Source: Ailurus styani (lineage: Eukaryota > Chordata > Mammalia > Carnivora > Ailuridae). From it: a stretch of DNA of 64,000 nt. The stretch is from NCBI GenBank assembly GCA_002007465.1, contig LNAC01000374.1, positions 1,517,637 to 1,581,636 of the forward strand, given 5' to 3'. The notes beneath the pieces are model-generated. The model made no database searches. It was given only the letters and a program-made list of their open reading frames with translations, and had not been told where the DNA came from. Shown piece by piece: positions 22,180-34,312 of this stretch; the first letter of the stretch is position 1; every line of letters begins with the position of its first letter. Both the position numbers and the translations under genes were made by a program.

Positions 22180-22410
22180 TCTTTCTTTTTTATTTTTTAA
22201 TTTATTTTTTATTTAGATTCAATTTGATTAACATATACTGTATTATTAGTTTCAGAGGTAGAATTTAGTGATTCTTCAGTTGAATACAACACCGAGTGCT
22301 CATTACATCCAGTGCCTTCCTTAATGCTCATTTAACTCATCCTCCCATCCACCTCCTCTCCAGCAACCCTCAGCTTGTTTCCTATAGTTAAGTGTCTTAG
22401 GATTTGCCTT

Positions 22411-22618
22411 CCTCTCTGTTGTAGTATTTTTTTTTTTTTTGACAGAGAGAGAGATCACAAGTAGGCTGAGAGGCAGGCAGAGAAAGGAGGAAGCAGGCTC
22501 CCCGCCGAGCAGAGAGCCTGATGCGGGGCTCCATCCCAGGACCCTGAGATCATGACCTGAGCCTAAGGCAGAGGCTTTAACCCACTGAGCCACCCAGGCA
22601 CACCCTCTCTGTTGTAGT
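22411..22618 (-). repeat. Mustelid-type SINE (antisense) in L1, 15-bp TSD
   Basis: The body is 22426-22603. The perfect TSD cctctctgttgtagt is at 22411-22425 and 22604-22618. L1 text is continuous across it. The 117-codon frame at 22321-22674 is an artefact of the SINE. Confidence 0.93.
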
Positions 22619-23027
22619 CTTATTTTTCCTTCCCTTCCCCTGTGTTTGTCTGTTTTGTTTCTTAAATTCCACATATGAGTGAAATCCTATGGTATTGTCT
22701 TTCTCTGACTGACTCGTTTTGCTTAGCATAATACTCTCTAGTTCCATCCACATCATTGCAAATGGCAAGATTTCATTCTTTTTGATGGCTGAGTAATATG
22801 CCAGTATATATGGATAAAGAAGAGGTTAGGTATAGATATAAGTATACCACCTCTTCTTTAACCATTCATCTGTCAGTGGACATCTGGGTTCTTTCCATAT
22901 TTTGGCTATCGTGGACATGCTGCTACAAGTATCAGGGTACATGTGCCTCTTCGAATCACTAACTTTGTATCCTTCAGATAAATACCTAGTAGTGCAATTG
23001 CTGAATTGTAGGGTAGCTCTATTAACT

Positions 23028-23216
23028 TTTTTTTTTTTAAGATTTTGTTTCTTTATTTGGCAGAGAGAGATACAACGAGAGAGGGAACACAAGTGGGGGT
23101 GGGTAGGATAGGGAGAAGCAGGCTTCCCACTGAGCAGGGAGCCTGATGAGGGGCTCAATCCCAGGATCCTGGAATCTGACCTGAGCCGAAGGCAGACTGA
23201 GCCACCCAGGTGCCCC
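23028..23216 (-). repeat. Older carnivore SINE (antisense)
   Basis: 'aagattttgtttctttattt', GA-rich tract, 'agcaggcttcccactgagc', 'gacctgagccgaaggcag' and 'ccacccaggtgcccc'. A segment near the head is deleted. No clear TSD. Confidence 0.87.
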
Positions 23217-23300
23217 TGTACTGTATTCTTCAGAAGGAAATCACTATGTGCAACCCATACTTAAAGATTGGGAAATTATGTTCCACCATCTTGAGATAGT

Positions 23301-23301
23301 A

Positions 23302-23340
<39 letters not shown>
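23301..23340. repeat. (AAT)n microsatellite
   Basis: About 13 pure AAT units. Confidence 0.95.
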
Positions 23341-23341
<1 letters not shown>

Positions 23342-24264
23342 TATTTGGAATTATTTGGACATTTGTCTGATTTCACCCATTTATTTATTTATTCAAGCAC
23401 TTATTTAGTGATTTACCATGGACCCATATTATTTATCTTTTGCTTTGAATTATGATCCAATAATATGATATTTATTTTCTGCTAGAATTGTTCTAGCTTT
23501 GGCTGTTGGGAGGTCTTTTACATTAGTTTTTGTTCCCTTTCATATGCCCCCATCATGTGCATGCACTTGTGTGTGTTTAAGTGTGTAATACTTCTTTACT
23601 ATTTGGCATTGAATGATGCTCCAGGCTCATATTGTATATTCCATCCCCCCTAGGCCTAGAATCAGCCATTTCTTCAACGAAACCTTGTTCTTTGTATTCA
23701 AGAATGATGTTAAAAATCTGGGTGCTCAGATGTGGACGCTCATTGCATCTAACCCTCTCAGTCAAAGCAGCGTGCAAATATATGTATATGTGTTCCTACT
23801 AACTTATGTGTGAACACAAACCTACGAGTGTTTCTGTATCTTTCCATCTGTATTTATATAAAATTAAACGTGAGTTCATATTGATAGTACCAACTCCAAT
23901 CCATTACTACATGGATCCTTTTAGCCTTCCCTCCTTGCTTATCTGTAAACTCCCACTCCAAAATTGAGACACCTGGCTCTACCATTTGGCATTGATTTAC
24001 TGATTTGTTCAATTCTAGTAAACATTTGTATAGTCATTTTAGGATTGTTAAGCCCACCAAAAGAAGCAATATTACCTACTAGAATACAATACTTACATAG
24101 TTTCTTTTTTTGCTACAGTGTTATAGTCTCCGTGAATTTTCAAAGTTACTTACATCAGAATCTTTCCCCCTTTCTCTTCAGTAAAGTTTATGTTATATGT
24201 GTGTGATGCAGTTAGATTCTTTAATAACAGTTTGTATGCCATCTTGGAACACTTGACCTCCTTG

Positions 24265-24300
24265 ATTTAGTTAGTTAGTCAGTCAGTTAGTTAGTTTGTT
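24265..24300. repeat. (TTAG)n microsatellite, imperfect
   Basis: About nine TTAG units with two TCAG variants. Confidence 0.85.
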
Positions 24301-24589
24301 TATATACATTAAGATTTACTTCCTATGGTGAAAAATTCTATGGGTTTTGACAGATGCATAGTATCATGTGTCTACCACAATAGTATTATACAAAATGGTT
24401 ATAGCACTTAACAACTCCTTTGTGCTTCACCTAATCACACTTTCCCCTACCACAAGCCCCTAACAACCACTGATGTTTTCTTTCTCTATAGTTTTGCCTT
24501 TTTCAGAATGTCACATAAATGGAATCATAAATTATATTGCCTTTTCAGACTAGCTTCTTTTACTTACCTATTTAAACAATATTTATTTA

Positions 24590-24806
24590 AAATTTATCCA
24601 TGTTAGGGCACCTAGGTGGCTCAGTCAGTTAAGCACCCGCCTTTGGCTCGGGTCATGATCCCAGGGTCCTGGGATTGAGCCTCACATTGGGCTCCTTGCT
24701 CAGTGGGGAGTCTGCTTCCCCCTCTCCCTCTGTTTCTATCCCTGCTGGTGTTCACTCTCTATATCTCTCAAATAAATAAAAAAATCTTAAAAAAAATTTA
24801 TCCATG
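24590..24806 (+). repeat. Carnivore SINE in antisense L1, 13-bp TSD
   Basis: The body is 24603-24793, from 'ttagggcacctaggtggctc' to 'tcaaataaataaaaaaatc'. The perfect TSD aaatttatccatg is at 24590-24602 and 24794-24806. Confidence 0.92.
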
Positions 24807-25692
24807 CTGTTTTGTGGATTGATAGTTCATCCATTTGTACCACTGAATAGTATTTCATTGTATGGCTATACCATAGTTTGTTTATCCATTCATCTATTAA
24901 AATACCTTTTGGTTGCTTCCAGTTTTTGGTGATTATGAATAAAGCTAATTCATGATGTACTCATGTGCAGGTGTTTGGGTGAATATAACTTTTCAAATCA
25001 GTTGGGTAATATTGGAATGTGATTGCTGGTAAAATTATGTTTAGCTTTATAAGAAAGTGTCAGAGTGGTTGTAACCTTTTGGATTCCCACAAGCAATGTA
25101 TGGAAGTTCGCATTGCTTCATATATTCATTAGTAGTTGATACCATCAGATTGGATTGTAGCCATTCCGGTAGGCATGTAGTGGTATGCTATTATTTTTTG
25201 ACTTGCATTTCCTTAATGACAAATAATGTTGAGGATGTTTTCATATTTATTTGAAATATGTTTTCATGTTCATTTGCTATCCTTATTTCTTTGATGAATT
25301 ATTTATATTTTTTACCCACTGTTGAGTTATTTTCTTATTGTGGAGGTCTAAAAGGTTTTATTATTACATAATTTTGCATGTTTTGGATACAAGTCATTTA
25401 TCTGATAATGATTTGAAAATTTCTTTCAACCTGCGATTTCTCTTTTCATTCTCTTAACAATGTGTTTTACAGCAATTTAGAAAATTTTAAGTAAATTACA
25501 AGTACTAAAATTTTTTTTCTCTCATGGATTATACTTTTGGTATTGAATTATATCTAAATACTCATCACCAAACTGAAGGTCATGCAGATTTTATCCTATG
25601 CCTTCTTCTAGAAGTTTTATACTTTACATTTTACATTTAGGTTATGGTATATTTTAAGTTAACATTTATATAAAGTATGAGGCCTGTATCTA

Positions 25693-25752
25693 GTTTGTTT
25701 GTTTGTTTGTTTCTTTCTTTCTTTCTCTTTCCTTTTTTGTTTTGTTTTGTTT
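25693..25752. repeat. (TTTG)n(TTTC)n(TTTTG)n compound microsatellite
   Basis: TTTG units pass into TTTC units and then TTTTG units. Confidence 0.9.
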
Positions 25753-27545
25753 ATGGATAGCCGAGTATTCTAGCACCATTTATAGAAAAGATTGTCTTTG
25801 CATTATATCCATTATATTGTCTTTTTATTTTTGTAAAAAAATCAGTTGACTTTATCTACATGGGCCTATTTTTAAACTCTCTATTCTGTTCTATTAAACT
25901 GTGTCTATATGTGTGTCTTTTACTAACATCATGCTGTCTTATTTACTATAGCATTATAGTAAATCTTTAAATTGGGTGGTGAGTCCTCCAACTTTGTTCT
26001 TCTTCAATATTGTGTTTGCTTTACTTTCATATAAATGTTAGAGTCAGTTTTCCATGATCTCAAAAAAAAAAAAATTCCTGGTATTTTGAATTAGGTTGTA
26101 TTAAAAATGTATACCAAGTTGGAAAGAATTGACTCTTCACTATGTTGAGTTTTCCAATCCATGAACACAAAATCTCTATTTACTTAGACCTTGTTTGATA
26201 TATTCCACCAATGTTTTGTTTTATCTTTTTAGTGGTTATACATTGTATTTTAAAATTTAATATTCTAATTTTTCTTTCCCTGTATATAAGAAAGCAACTG
26301 ACTTTGCATATTGACTTTATATCCAGCTATTTTGCCATATTTGTTAATTATTCTAAGAGGTTTTTTTTTTTTTTGGCTACCTACTTTATTGGCTTTTTTA
26401 AGGGCTATCTACATAGTCAATCTTATTATCTTTGAGTAAAGACGGTTTTATTCCTTCTTTTAAATTTTGTATACCTTTATTTTCTTTTCTTTGTACTACT
26501 GAATTATCTAGGACTTCCAGGATGATGTTAAACAGGAATGTGGAAAGACAATATATTTGCCTTATTCCTGATCTTATGTGGACAGTCTTTAGTCTCTCCC
26601 CATTAAATATGATGTTACCTGTAAGTTTTTTTATATATACTTTATTAAGTGAAGGAAGTTCCCTTATATTTCTAGTTTTCTTTCTAGTTTTTATCCTAAT
26701 TGCTTATTTTTTTAAATAATTTTCTGCAATATTTTATTGATATGATCATATTTTTTAATTTAGTGAGTAATGTAATATTATAACAATTGATTTATGAATT
26801 CTGAATCATGTTTGCTTTCCTGGTCATGATGTATTTTTTTTTATATATTGCTGGATTTGATTTGCTAACATTTTATTAAGAATTATGTGTCTCTGTTCAT
26901 GAGAGATGTTGGTATTGGTACCTGGTAATACCTTTATTTAATTTGGTATTAGGGTGATGTGAAGCTCATAAAGTGAATTGGTAAGTTTTTCTGCTTTTAT
27001 TTGCTTGAAGAGGTTGTAGAAAATTTTTATTATTCTGGAAAAGATTATGGAGAATTGGTATTATTTCTTCCTAAAATGTTTAGTAGAGTTAATCAATGAT
27101 ACCATCTCATCTTAGGATTTCCTTCTGTAGGAATTTAAAGTATTAATTTCTTTAATAGATATACAAATATTTATGTATTTCTCCTTTAGTGTATTTGGGT
27201 AGCTTGTATTTTGGGTTCACGTTATCTAGATTAATCAAAATTTGGGGATAGAGTTGTTCATAGTTTTTCCTTATTCACATTTTAATGTGCATAGGATCAG
27301 TAGTTATAACCCCCCTCTTTAATTGCTGATATGGTAAAATGTGTCTTCTTTCTCTTTTTCTTGTTTAATTTGCAGAGAGGTATCGATGTTATTGATCTTT
27401 TCAAAGAACTAGCTTTTGAATTCATTGACTTTCTCTATTGTTTTGATGTTTTCAATTCCACGGATTCTCTTTTCACTTTTCATTATTCCTTTTCTTGTGA
27501 TTGTTTTAGGTCTATTTTGCTCTTTGTTCTCTAGTTCCCTAAAGT

Positions 27546-28399
27546 GGATCCTTATGTTATTGCGGCCAGTGCACTTTGAAAAAAAATCAAGTTTTATAAG
27601 GGTATATGTGATGGGATTTGAAACACACCTGAGCATTGATCCTTGTTCTGGTGGGGCTGGAGGAAAGATAGAAGAGCAGTCATCAGCTACCTTTTACGTT
27701 ACAGCCCTAGGAAGTAGGCTAACACTGATCATATTGGTGGTGAGGATAGATGAAGAAAATAGTGGACTAAAAACAAATTATAGACCTATATAATTAGATA
27801 GGCAGTCAATATATTTTCAAAGTCAGATTCAAATTCCTGTCCTTTTATGAGGGAGTCAATTCTATTTCTGATTTCCAGACTTTTCTGTTAATCTGATGAT
27901 CCCAGGTGGTATCAGAGTTGAATAACTATCTAGTGAATTCAGAATTTCAAACCACCTAGTGGAGAATGATTGGAATCCTCAATGTGCCATAAACTCTAAA
28001 CCATCTGAACTGACCAGAAAAGTACTCTTCACCAGGAACTGTGGTGTTCATTGCTGAACCAGGGCCATGATTTTGCTATCTGAAGCTGATTGATAGGACT
28101 GTATGGCAGTCTTGATGATTTACATGGATGTAGAAGAGTAAAGTTAAAAAACTGATTAATACAATAGTTTCAATGTCTCTTGGGGGAAACATTGCCAAAA
28201 TGTCATGAATTTGGCTTCTCACTCTATGCCTCAACAGGGGATGCTAACTTTTTCTGTGTAGCAGTACTGTCCTTTATCTTCTATTTTGGAAAATGTCAAG
28301 TTTCATAGAACACTGTACTTATTTATGATATCTATTTTGAAGGAGTATGACCTCTAGACAAATTTGCATGTGTTTTTTGTTTTGAAGCACAAATCATTA
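27546..28399. other. Unassigned DNA, no gene supported
   Basis: The 125-codon frame 27416-27793 starts in antisense L1 and has no domain; I do not call it. Otherwise no element is recognised. Confidence 0.5.
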
Positions 28400-28601
28400 T
28401 CTTATTAATTCATTATTTATTGAAAAATTTTGAGTGTCTAGCAGGTATTAGGCACTATTCTCGGCCCTGCCCTCCTAAAACTCCACTTTCTATAATAAGA
28501 GACAGGTAAAAAACAACTAAATAAATATGTAATATGATTGTGTTTAGTGACTAGTGATAAGAGATTAAAGTAGGTTAAGATGACTGGTATTGACATGTTA
28601 G

Positions 28602-28640
<39 letters not shown>

Positions 28641-29230
28641 CGCGCGTGTATGTGTTAGGCTAAATGTTTGGAAAGGATATTTTGGAGGAAGTGATGTTTA
28701 ATCAAAGACTTGGATGGAATGAAGGAAAGAACATTGCTTGAGGGTTAAAGACTTCTAAGCAGTGGTGATAGCAAGTACAAAACCTCTAAGTAAGAGTAAG
28801 TATGGCATCTTAGAGGAACCGCTCCCCTGAACCTAGAACTGAGTAAGGAAGGCAAAAATTGGTTGAAGTGGTAGTAGAAAAGGTAGTCAAGAGCAGAGTA
28901 TGTTAGCACCTTCTAGGGCATGTGGAGTTTGGATGCAATATAGTAGGAGTGTTTTGAATAGGAGACAGTAAAGACTTGGGCAGTTGTGGAAAAGTCACTA
29001 TAGACAATTTTGCTGAACTTTAGGAAAAACAAGACCCTGATAGGTAGCATTTTACTTGCAGTTGAGAATGACTTGAATGGAGACTGTGTTAAAAATGACA
29101 GTGAAAAAAAGTCTTTTAGTAGAATGTTTTTAACAAATTCCATAGGCTGAGCCTCAGGGCTCTGGCATTAAAATAATCAAGGCAGCATAGAGGAGAAAAT
29201 GGAGAAAATGACTGACTAATGATTTTAGGC
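28400..29230 (+). repeat. Unnamed ancient mammalian repeat, copy A
   Basis: Contains 'ttattgaaaaattttgagtg', 'ggcactattctcggccctgc', 'ggaagtgatgtttaatc', 'aagacttggatggaatgaag' and 'gggcatgtggagtttgg'. Similar order is seen at 30110-30604 and 45960-46680. I cannot name the family. Confidence 0.35.
28602..28654. repeat. (TG)n(CG)n alternating purine-pyrimidine tract
   Basis: About 15 TG units (28602-28632) run straight into seven CG units (28633-28646) and then TG/TATG. Unbroken purine-pyrimidine alternation over about 50 bp favours left-handed Z-DNA. CpG runs are rare in such AT-rich, CpG-depleted DNA. Confidence 0.95.
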
Positions 29231-30109
29231 TTGTCTCAGTTGTTTTGAAGCAGTAATGTAAGAGCTAATGGACTGGATTGGAAATCAGGTGTTATTAAAA
29301 GTAATTTTGTCCTTATGCCTAGAGAGAGTTAACATATCTCCAAGAATATTTGCTGACAGGTAGTGACTTGGGAACTAGGAAAATGGAGTCCCCTGTGTCC
29401 CAACCAGAGACTGACTGAGACAAGCTTCTTGGACCTCTACTTGGGATATCTCTTTCACCGTTAATTTTTTTTTTTTTTTAGTTATTGCCTCAGCAATACA
29501 GAAACATTAATATTGCCCATTCCTAGAAGGGTAAATGATTCCATAGCTAAATAATAGAGTATTACGTAGATATTTGAAGCTTTAAATCTGTTTCAGAGCA
29601 GGGAGACAAAGGTCGGTTCCTGCTGAACTGGTTGAACTTGGACAGCTACTGGACTGCTATGCTGAAGACCTGGAGAAGAAGGATATTGTATCTCCCACCC
29701 AGGCAAATTCTTCGTGTCTAAAATGTATCAAATCCAATGCTTACTATCAGGATAACAGAACAAGGAAAACTAAACGTATAACAGGCAAAGTCTTAAGAGA
29801 ATGTAATTTGGTTCTGTGCCTTTTCCCAGCATGCAATTTTACTTACTTCTCCTTTAATGTATAAATTTGCTAAGTTTCAGATCATGTTGTGTTTTGTTTA
29901 TCATTTCTGAATTTTTCTACACCCTCTACCATAGTGTTTCTTTTAAATTTTTGTTTTGTTTTTGTAATGTGGGTATTTGATAAATTGTGACTACCTAAAG
30001 AAGTTGAACACTAATCTCATATGAAAATCTGGAGAGTATCTTTCTATTTAATAACATCTATATTAGAGAAATAACTCATTATAGAAGGTCAGTAGTTCAT
30101 TAATTTTCT
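29231..30109. other. Unassigned DNA
   Basis: A T15-type run lies at 29466-29480. No element or coding signal recognised. Confidence 0.5.
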
Positions 30110-30604
30110 TTTTATTCATTCATGTATTTACTGTCTTATATTTGATAAACATCTGGAGTGTATCTGGAAACAATATTAGGGAACACATTTATAAAAATCA
30201 GTAAGATATAAGTTGTCTTAGATGAGCTCACACTCTAGCAGGGGTAATTATAGTAGAATTTAACAAGTGCTTTGTATTTTAGAAACAAAATCCTGAGGTA
30301 GCATAGAGGAGGAAAGCATTTCTTGCTAGGAAGGATAAGGGAAGTCTTTTGAAAAGAAGTTATATTTGAGGGAGGTTTTCAAAGAGGAGTATGATTTTCT
30401 CATGTAGAGAATCAAGGTGGCCCTAAAAGGTACAGAGGCATAAAAACATAAGGCATAATCGGGTGAAAGCAAATTTGTTCATGTGGAATTAAAGTATGGG
30501 ATATAACTAGGGAAAGACGGGAGATGGGACTGGTAATTTGGGCCATTTTGTAAAGGATCTTTATGTCATGCTAAAGAATTTAGATTTTAATTTATGAACA
30601 GTGA
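30110..30604 (+). repeat. Unnamed ancient mammalian repeat, copy B
   Basis: 'gatgagctcacactctagca', 'gaggaggaaagcatttc', 'gaaaagaagttatatttgag' and 'ttatgtcatgctaaagaat' follow the same broad order as copies near 28.4 and 46 kb. It is truncated by the adjacent LTR. Confidence 0.35.
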
Positions 30605-30985
30605 ATAGTCGATGTCTTAGCATATTTGGGCTGCTATAACAAAATACCATAGGTTGAATGGCTGATAAACAATAGAAATTTATTTCTCACAATTCTAGAA
30701 GCTGGGAAGTCCAACATCAAAGTGTTGGCAGATTCGATATCTAGTGAGAGCCAGCTTCCTGTTCACTGGAAGCTTGTCTTTTCCCTATAATCTTACATGG
30801 TGGAGGAAGCAAAAGTACTTTCTGGGGCTTCTTTTATAAGGGCACTAATCACATTCACAAGGGCTCCGCCTCATGACCTAATCACCTCCCAAATGCCCCA
30901 CATCCATATACAATCATTTTGGGGATTAGATTTTAACATACAAATTCCGGTGAGACACTAACATTCAGCATAGCATTCAGCAAAG
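30605..30985 (-). repeat. MaLR-type solo LTR, antisense
   Basis: Starts 'gatgtcttagcatatttggg', then 'aacaaaataccataggttg', 'tttatttctcacaattctag', 'cttacatggtggaggaag', 'cttttataagggcactaatc', 'cctcatgacctaatcacctc'. This is the reverse strand of a MaLR LTR whose 3' end is at 30605. Confidence 0.7.
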
Positions 30986-31004
30986 TTTTAACCACTCTTA
31001 GGGA

Positions 31005-31345
31005 CTGAATTGTGTCTCCTCCCACAAAAAAAAAAAAAAATTAATATGTTGAAGCCCTAACACCCAATATAACTGTATTTGGAGACAAGGCCTTTTTAAG
31101 TAATTAGGAGATAACGAAGGTTAAATGAGGTCATAAGAAATTGGGCCTTAATCCAATGTAACTAGTGTGCTTAGAAGAAGAGGGATCGGGGATGTGCATG
31201 CACAGGGAAAATATCATGTGAGCACACGGTGAGGAGGCAGTTTATTGGCAAGTGAAGGAGGGAGACCTCCAGGGAAACTAAACCTGTCAATACCTTGATC
31301 TTGGACATCCAGACTCCTTCAGAACTGTGAAAAAAATTTTTTGTT
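31005..31345 (+). repeat. MaLR-type LTR, sense, 3' truncated
   Basis: 'gggactgaattgtgtctcct', an A15 run, 'tatgttgaagccctaacacc', 'actgtatttggagacaagg', 'ggttaaatgaggtcataag', 'ccttaatccaatgtaactag', 'ctcc/gaactgtg' then it stops. The 3' end (the part seen at 30605-30700 in the sibling) is missing. Confidence 0.7.
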
Positions 31346-31529
31346 GTTGTCTTGAGTTCAGTCTTTCCTTCCGAGTTCCTGATGTATATATATAGCTGCC
31401 TGTTTGGAATCTTCACACTCATTATACAGGTAGCTGAAATGTGACATTTTCTAAAATGAATTATTATGTTTTTTTCCCAATCTGTTTTTATTTGTGCAAT
31501 CAAATTCAGAAAATGTTATCACCTTCTAC

Positions 31530-31685
31530 CCAGTTACCTAAACTGGAAATCTGAGAGTCATTCTGCATTCTTCCACAAGTCCACCTTTCTGCCCACAAAT
31601 ACAATTAATTGCCAGTATCTGAAGATGCTACCTGTATAGCATTTCTATTAGATTTTCTTGTCAATTCCTTTGTAATGGCTTTAGA
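31530..31685 (+). repeat. L2 LINE fragment (old)
   Basis: 'tctgagagtcattctgcatt', 'cccacaaatacaattaattgcc' and 'agatgctacctgtatagc' follow the L2 pattern near its ORF end. Confidence 0.5.
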
Positions 31686-33159
31686 TGAGGCATGAACTAT
31701 TTCTCAGCTGTGGTCACCTTCTGATGGGTGGGTATTTCATTCTATGAAAGCTGGTTATTTCCTAATATCTTATAATTTTGAGATAATAACTCAGTAGAAG
31801 GCTTCTGTGATTAGACAATTAAAATTCTGTCTAGCTTTTGATGTTTCATGTAATGTAGGTTTTTCTACACAAGATGAATAATAACTACAGAATTGACATA
31901 CATGCCTCTAGGGTTATTTCAGCTTAAAAATTTTAGACTGCTTAGTGTGATACTTAGTAGTTAAGGTTCATTAAGCTGGTAAAGCTTCCTAGAATAGGAG
32001 ACACATTTTTCTCTTATAATGTGGATCTTTGTCTTATAATTTACATGAGTGACTCAGACTGAAATTTGAATAAAGCCTTTTTAAAACTCTTGGTGCGCTC
32101 CTATCTTCCTTAAACAAAACTGCAAGATACATGTAATAGCTGGTCAGTGAGAAATGAAGTAACACATTCATTCACCTAACCCACTTGGTCAATCACCATT
32201 GCCCAAGCTAAATTTTTAACTTCTAGAATCTTTTAAATTTTTTTTTTAGTTCATTCCTTTTTCCTGCAAGCTAGATTCCAATCTGCTTTCTAGTTCCATT
32301 CATTTCCTTGTCCTGCTCTATTTTTTGCTGTTCTAGGTTATAAATCTGTAAAAGTTCCAAATATCTTGGCCTTTGCAGTTCACAACTGGTGGTAGTACAG
32401 ATCTTTCAGTTTGGGATATAGTGGTATGTCAACTGAATGTGAAAAGAAAACCATAAACTTTTGAACTAGAAGCCAATGTACACAAAATAAAAACTCTCTT
32501 ATTTCACCTCTTACTAAGGAGTTTCTTATATCATTTTCATGGATTTTGTTATGGTTCAGCAATGTACTGTGAAATACTGTGCTGGAAAAAATGTGAAAAA
32601 AAACCATTGAGAAAATGCAAATATCAGTAGGTACCATTTTTTATTAATGATTTTTATTCATAGCTGTCTTCTAATTTCTATCATATTTTTCCATTGGATA
32701 TATATGCTTTTTTGTTGCTGTTGTTTTTATAGATGGAAAAAGATCAGTGGATTAATTGGTTGGGCAAATTGATGAGGGAGTATAGATTGCTTATCTCTGA
32801 CAGAACAGAAAGCTACCTGATTCTGAAAGCATAGCATTTCTGCTACCTATAAAGAAGAATTACAGGTATCCAAATGACAAGGAACCTAATTAGAATTGTT
32901 TGCTTCATGCTTGACATTGCAGGGAAAACTGGCAAAAAGGGCCGTGGGTGTTTTCTCCCCACACCCTTCCTCAGGTAAATACAAGTTAGAACTCAGGAAA
33001 AGCTATGAGCTGTTTAGTATCGTCACTCTTGACATATTGAAACTGAATAGTCCCTCTGTTTCCCACTGTGACTTAACCAGACGAGGAGAAAACCCAAATA
33101 AAAACAAGTGACTTCTCAGATTTAATGCTTCCTCTTTGCACTGTTGTAGCTTGTGGTGA
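31686..33159. other. Unassigned DNA
   Basis: No recognisable repeat family or gene. Frames at 32380-32637 and 32896-33111 carry no motif. Confidence 0.5.
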
Positions 33160-33174
33160 CCACAAGATGGCAGT
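33160..33174 (+). promoter_or_regulatory. Possible CTCF-type site
   Basis: ccacaagatggcagt fits the CTCF core CCACYAGRKGGCRSY with one mismatch. It is not inside a recognised SINE. Motif match only. Confidence 0.3.
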
Positions 33175-33461
33175 GTTTTAGAACATTGTTTGGAATAGAT
33201 GGCTGGTTAGCACTGCCTAGTTACTGGAAGAAAAGACAACTGTGCGGGGCAAAAGAATATGGCTCATACATATACATTTTTTCTCTTAATACACGTATTC
33301 CCTTCAACATTGAATAATTCATGGGTCATTGACAGGGAAACACTTGAAAATAAAAAAAGTAAAAAAAATGGTAGAAGCATCATCCTTCAAGAAAGATCTA
33401 AAGTCACTTCCCTAAGTTACTTTCTACTCTCTCATGATATGCAACATGTCACAGGAGAAAG

Positions 33462-33690
33462 TGTATCATATAGTTAAGATTTTTGGTCTTTGGATTGAGA
33501 AACAATTGGTTCGAAATCTTTATTCTCTTTCTTAATAACTGCTTGTTCCTAAACAAGTCTGCTAACTTCTTTAAGTGTCAATTTTCTCATATGTAAAGTG
33601 AAAAAAAAAATGCCTGCTTGATCAGCTTGTTGTGAAGGTTAAAGAAGTTAAAGTATATTAGCGTGTACAGAGCATTCAGTAGAGGGTAAG
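33462..33690 (+). repeat. MIR SINE (old)
   Basis: 'atatagttaagatttttggt', 'attgagaaacaattggttcg', 'ctaacttctttaagtgtc', 'ttttctcatatgtaaagtg', 'gttgtgaaggttaaag' and 'gtacagagcattcagtag' are in MIR order. Confidence 0.65.
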
Positions 33691-33844
33691 AATGATGACA
33701 AAAAAGATGACGATCAGCAAGAAGGTGTTTTTTTTTTTATGGTAAGTTTATTATCCCTTCTCATAAAATGGAACAAAGAAGTCCTGATAAGCTGCATTGT
33801 ACACCTACCACCCCTTAAGAGTAGACAGTATTTAACTATATCTT

Positions 33845-34070
33845 AAAGTCTCAGTGTTCACAGTGCCTGGGTGGTTCGGTCAGTTAAGTTTCTGATTCTC
33901 GATTTTGGCTCAGGCCATGTTCTCAGGGTCATGAAATGAAGCCCTGCATTGCACTCCGTGCTGGGTGTGGAGCCACTTAAGATTCTCTCCCTCAGCCTTC
34001 TCCGTGTGTGCGTGCGCGCATGTGCTCTCTCGCTCTCTAAAAAATAAATAAATAAAGTTTCTTGGTGTTC
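33845..34070 (+). repeat. Older carnivore SINE
   Basis: The body is about 33860-34053: 'cagtgcctgggtggttcgg', 'ggctcaggccatgttctc', CT-rich region with 'gtgtgcgtgcgcgcatgtg', 'aaaaataaataaataaag'. Imperfect TSD 'aaagtctcagtgttc' against 'aaagtttcttggtgttc'. Confidence 0.87.
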
Positions 34071-34159
34071 TGATTTGTATTTTCTTAGTGTTGCAGCTAT
34101 AGCTGGACTGAAGTATTTAAAACATAACCATTAAAATAGTATTATAAGAGTAAATAGTT

Positions 34160-34312
34160 ATAAGAGCTATTATTTATTGAGTATTTATATGCCCCATATT
34201 TTGGTATGTTCTTTATAGGTAAGTTAAGAAAATGACTAAAGGCATATTACTTAGAAACTAAAAAGTTAGTATTTAAACCATATCTTATTTCAAAACTCAT
34301 GCCCTTAGCCAA
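34160..34312 (-). repeat. MIR-like SINE (antisense, old)
   Basis: 'ttattgagtatttatatgcc', 'aaatgactaaaggcatatt', 'agtatttaaaccatatc' and 'actcatgcccttag' suggest antisense MIR. Confidence 0.45.

Larger units (their letters stand above)
22180..23235 (-). mobile_element. Carnivore L1 3' end (antisense), interrupted by two SINEs
   Basis: Read on the minus strand this is L1 3' UTR and adjoining sequence: 'gtgctcattacatccagtgc', 'ccacatatgagtgaaatc', 'gcataatactctctagttc', 'ttgatggctgagtaatatg', 'tgtcagtggacatctgg', 'gcaattgctgaattgtaggg'. T-rich DNA at 22185-22215 is the poly(A) tail. SINEs sit at 22426-22603 and 23028-23216. It is inserted next to, or within, the older antisense L1 that follows. 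Confidence 0.85.
23236..27545 (-). mobile_element. Old L1 (L1M-type), antisense, 3' UTR to ORF2 linker
   Basis: On the minus strand, 3' UTR occupies about 23240-25000 ('ctccaggctcatattgtat', 'ctagaatcagccatttc', 'ccaactccaatccattac', 'tgccattttcagaatgtc'-like text). Degraded ORF2 C-terminal, reverse-transcriptase and linker regions follow to 27545 ('gttattgatcttttcaaaga' at 27388-27407 is the antisense of the linker). No frame is intact. It holds one SINE at 24603-24793 and several simple repeats. The open frames at 26211-27534 on the plus strand are antisense shadows. Confidence 0.8.

Noticed and set aside
22321..22674. 117-codon minus-strand frame
   Set aside because: Runs through a SINE inserted in an L1 and reads the SINE head as protein.
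23301..23340. CRISPR-like or regulatory array
   Set aside because: Simple AAT microsatellite; the window is vertebrate.
27416..27793. 125-codon open frame
   Set aside because: First third lies antisense in an old L1; the rest has no motif.
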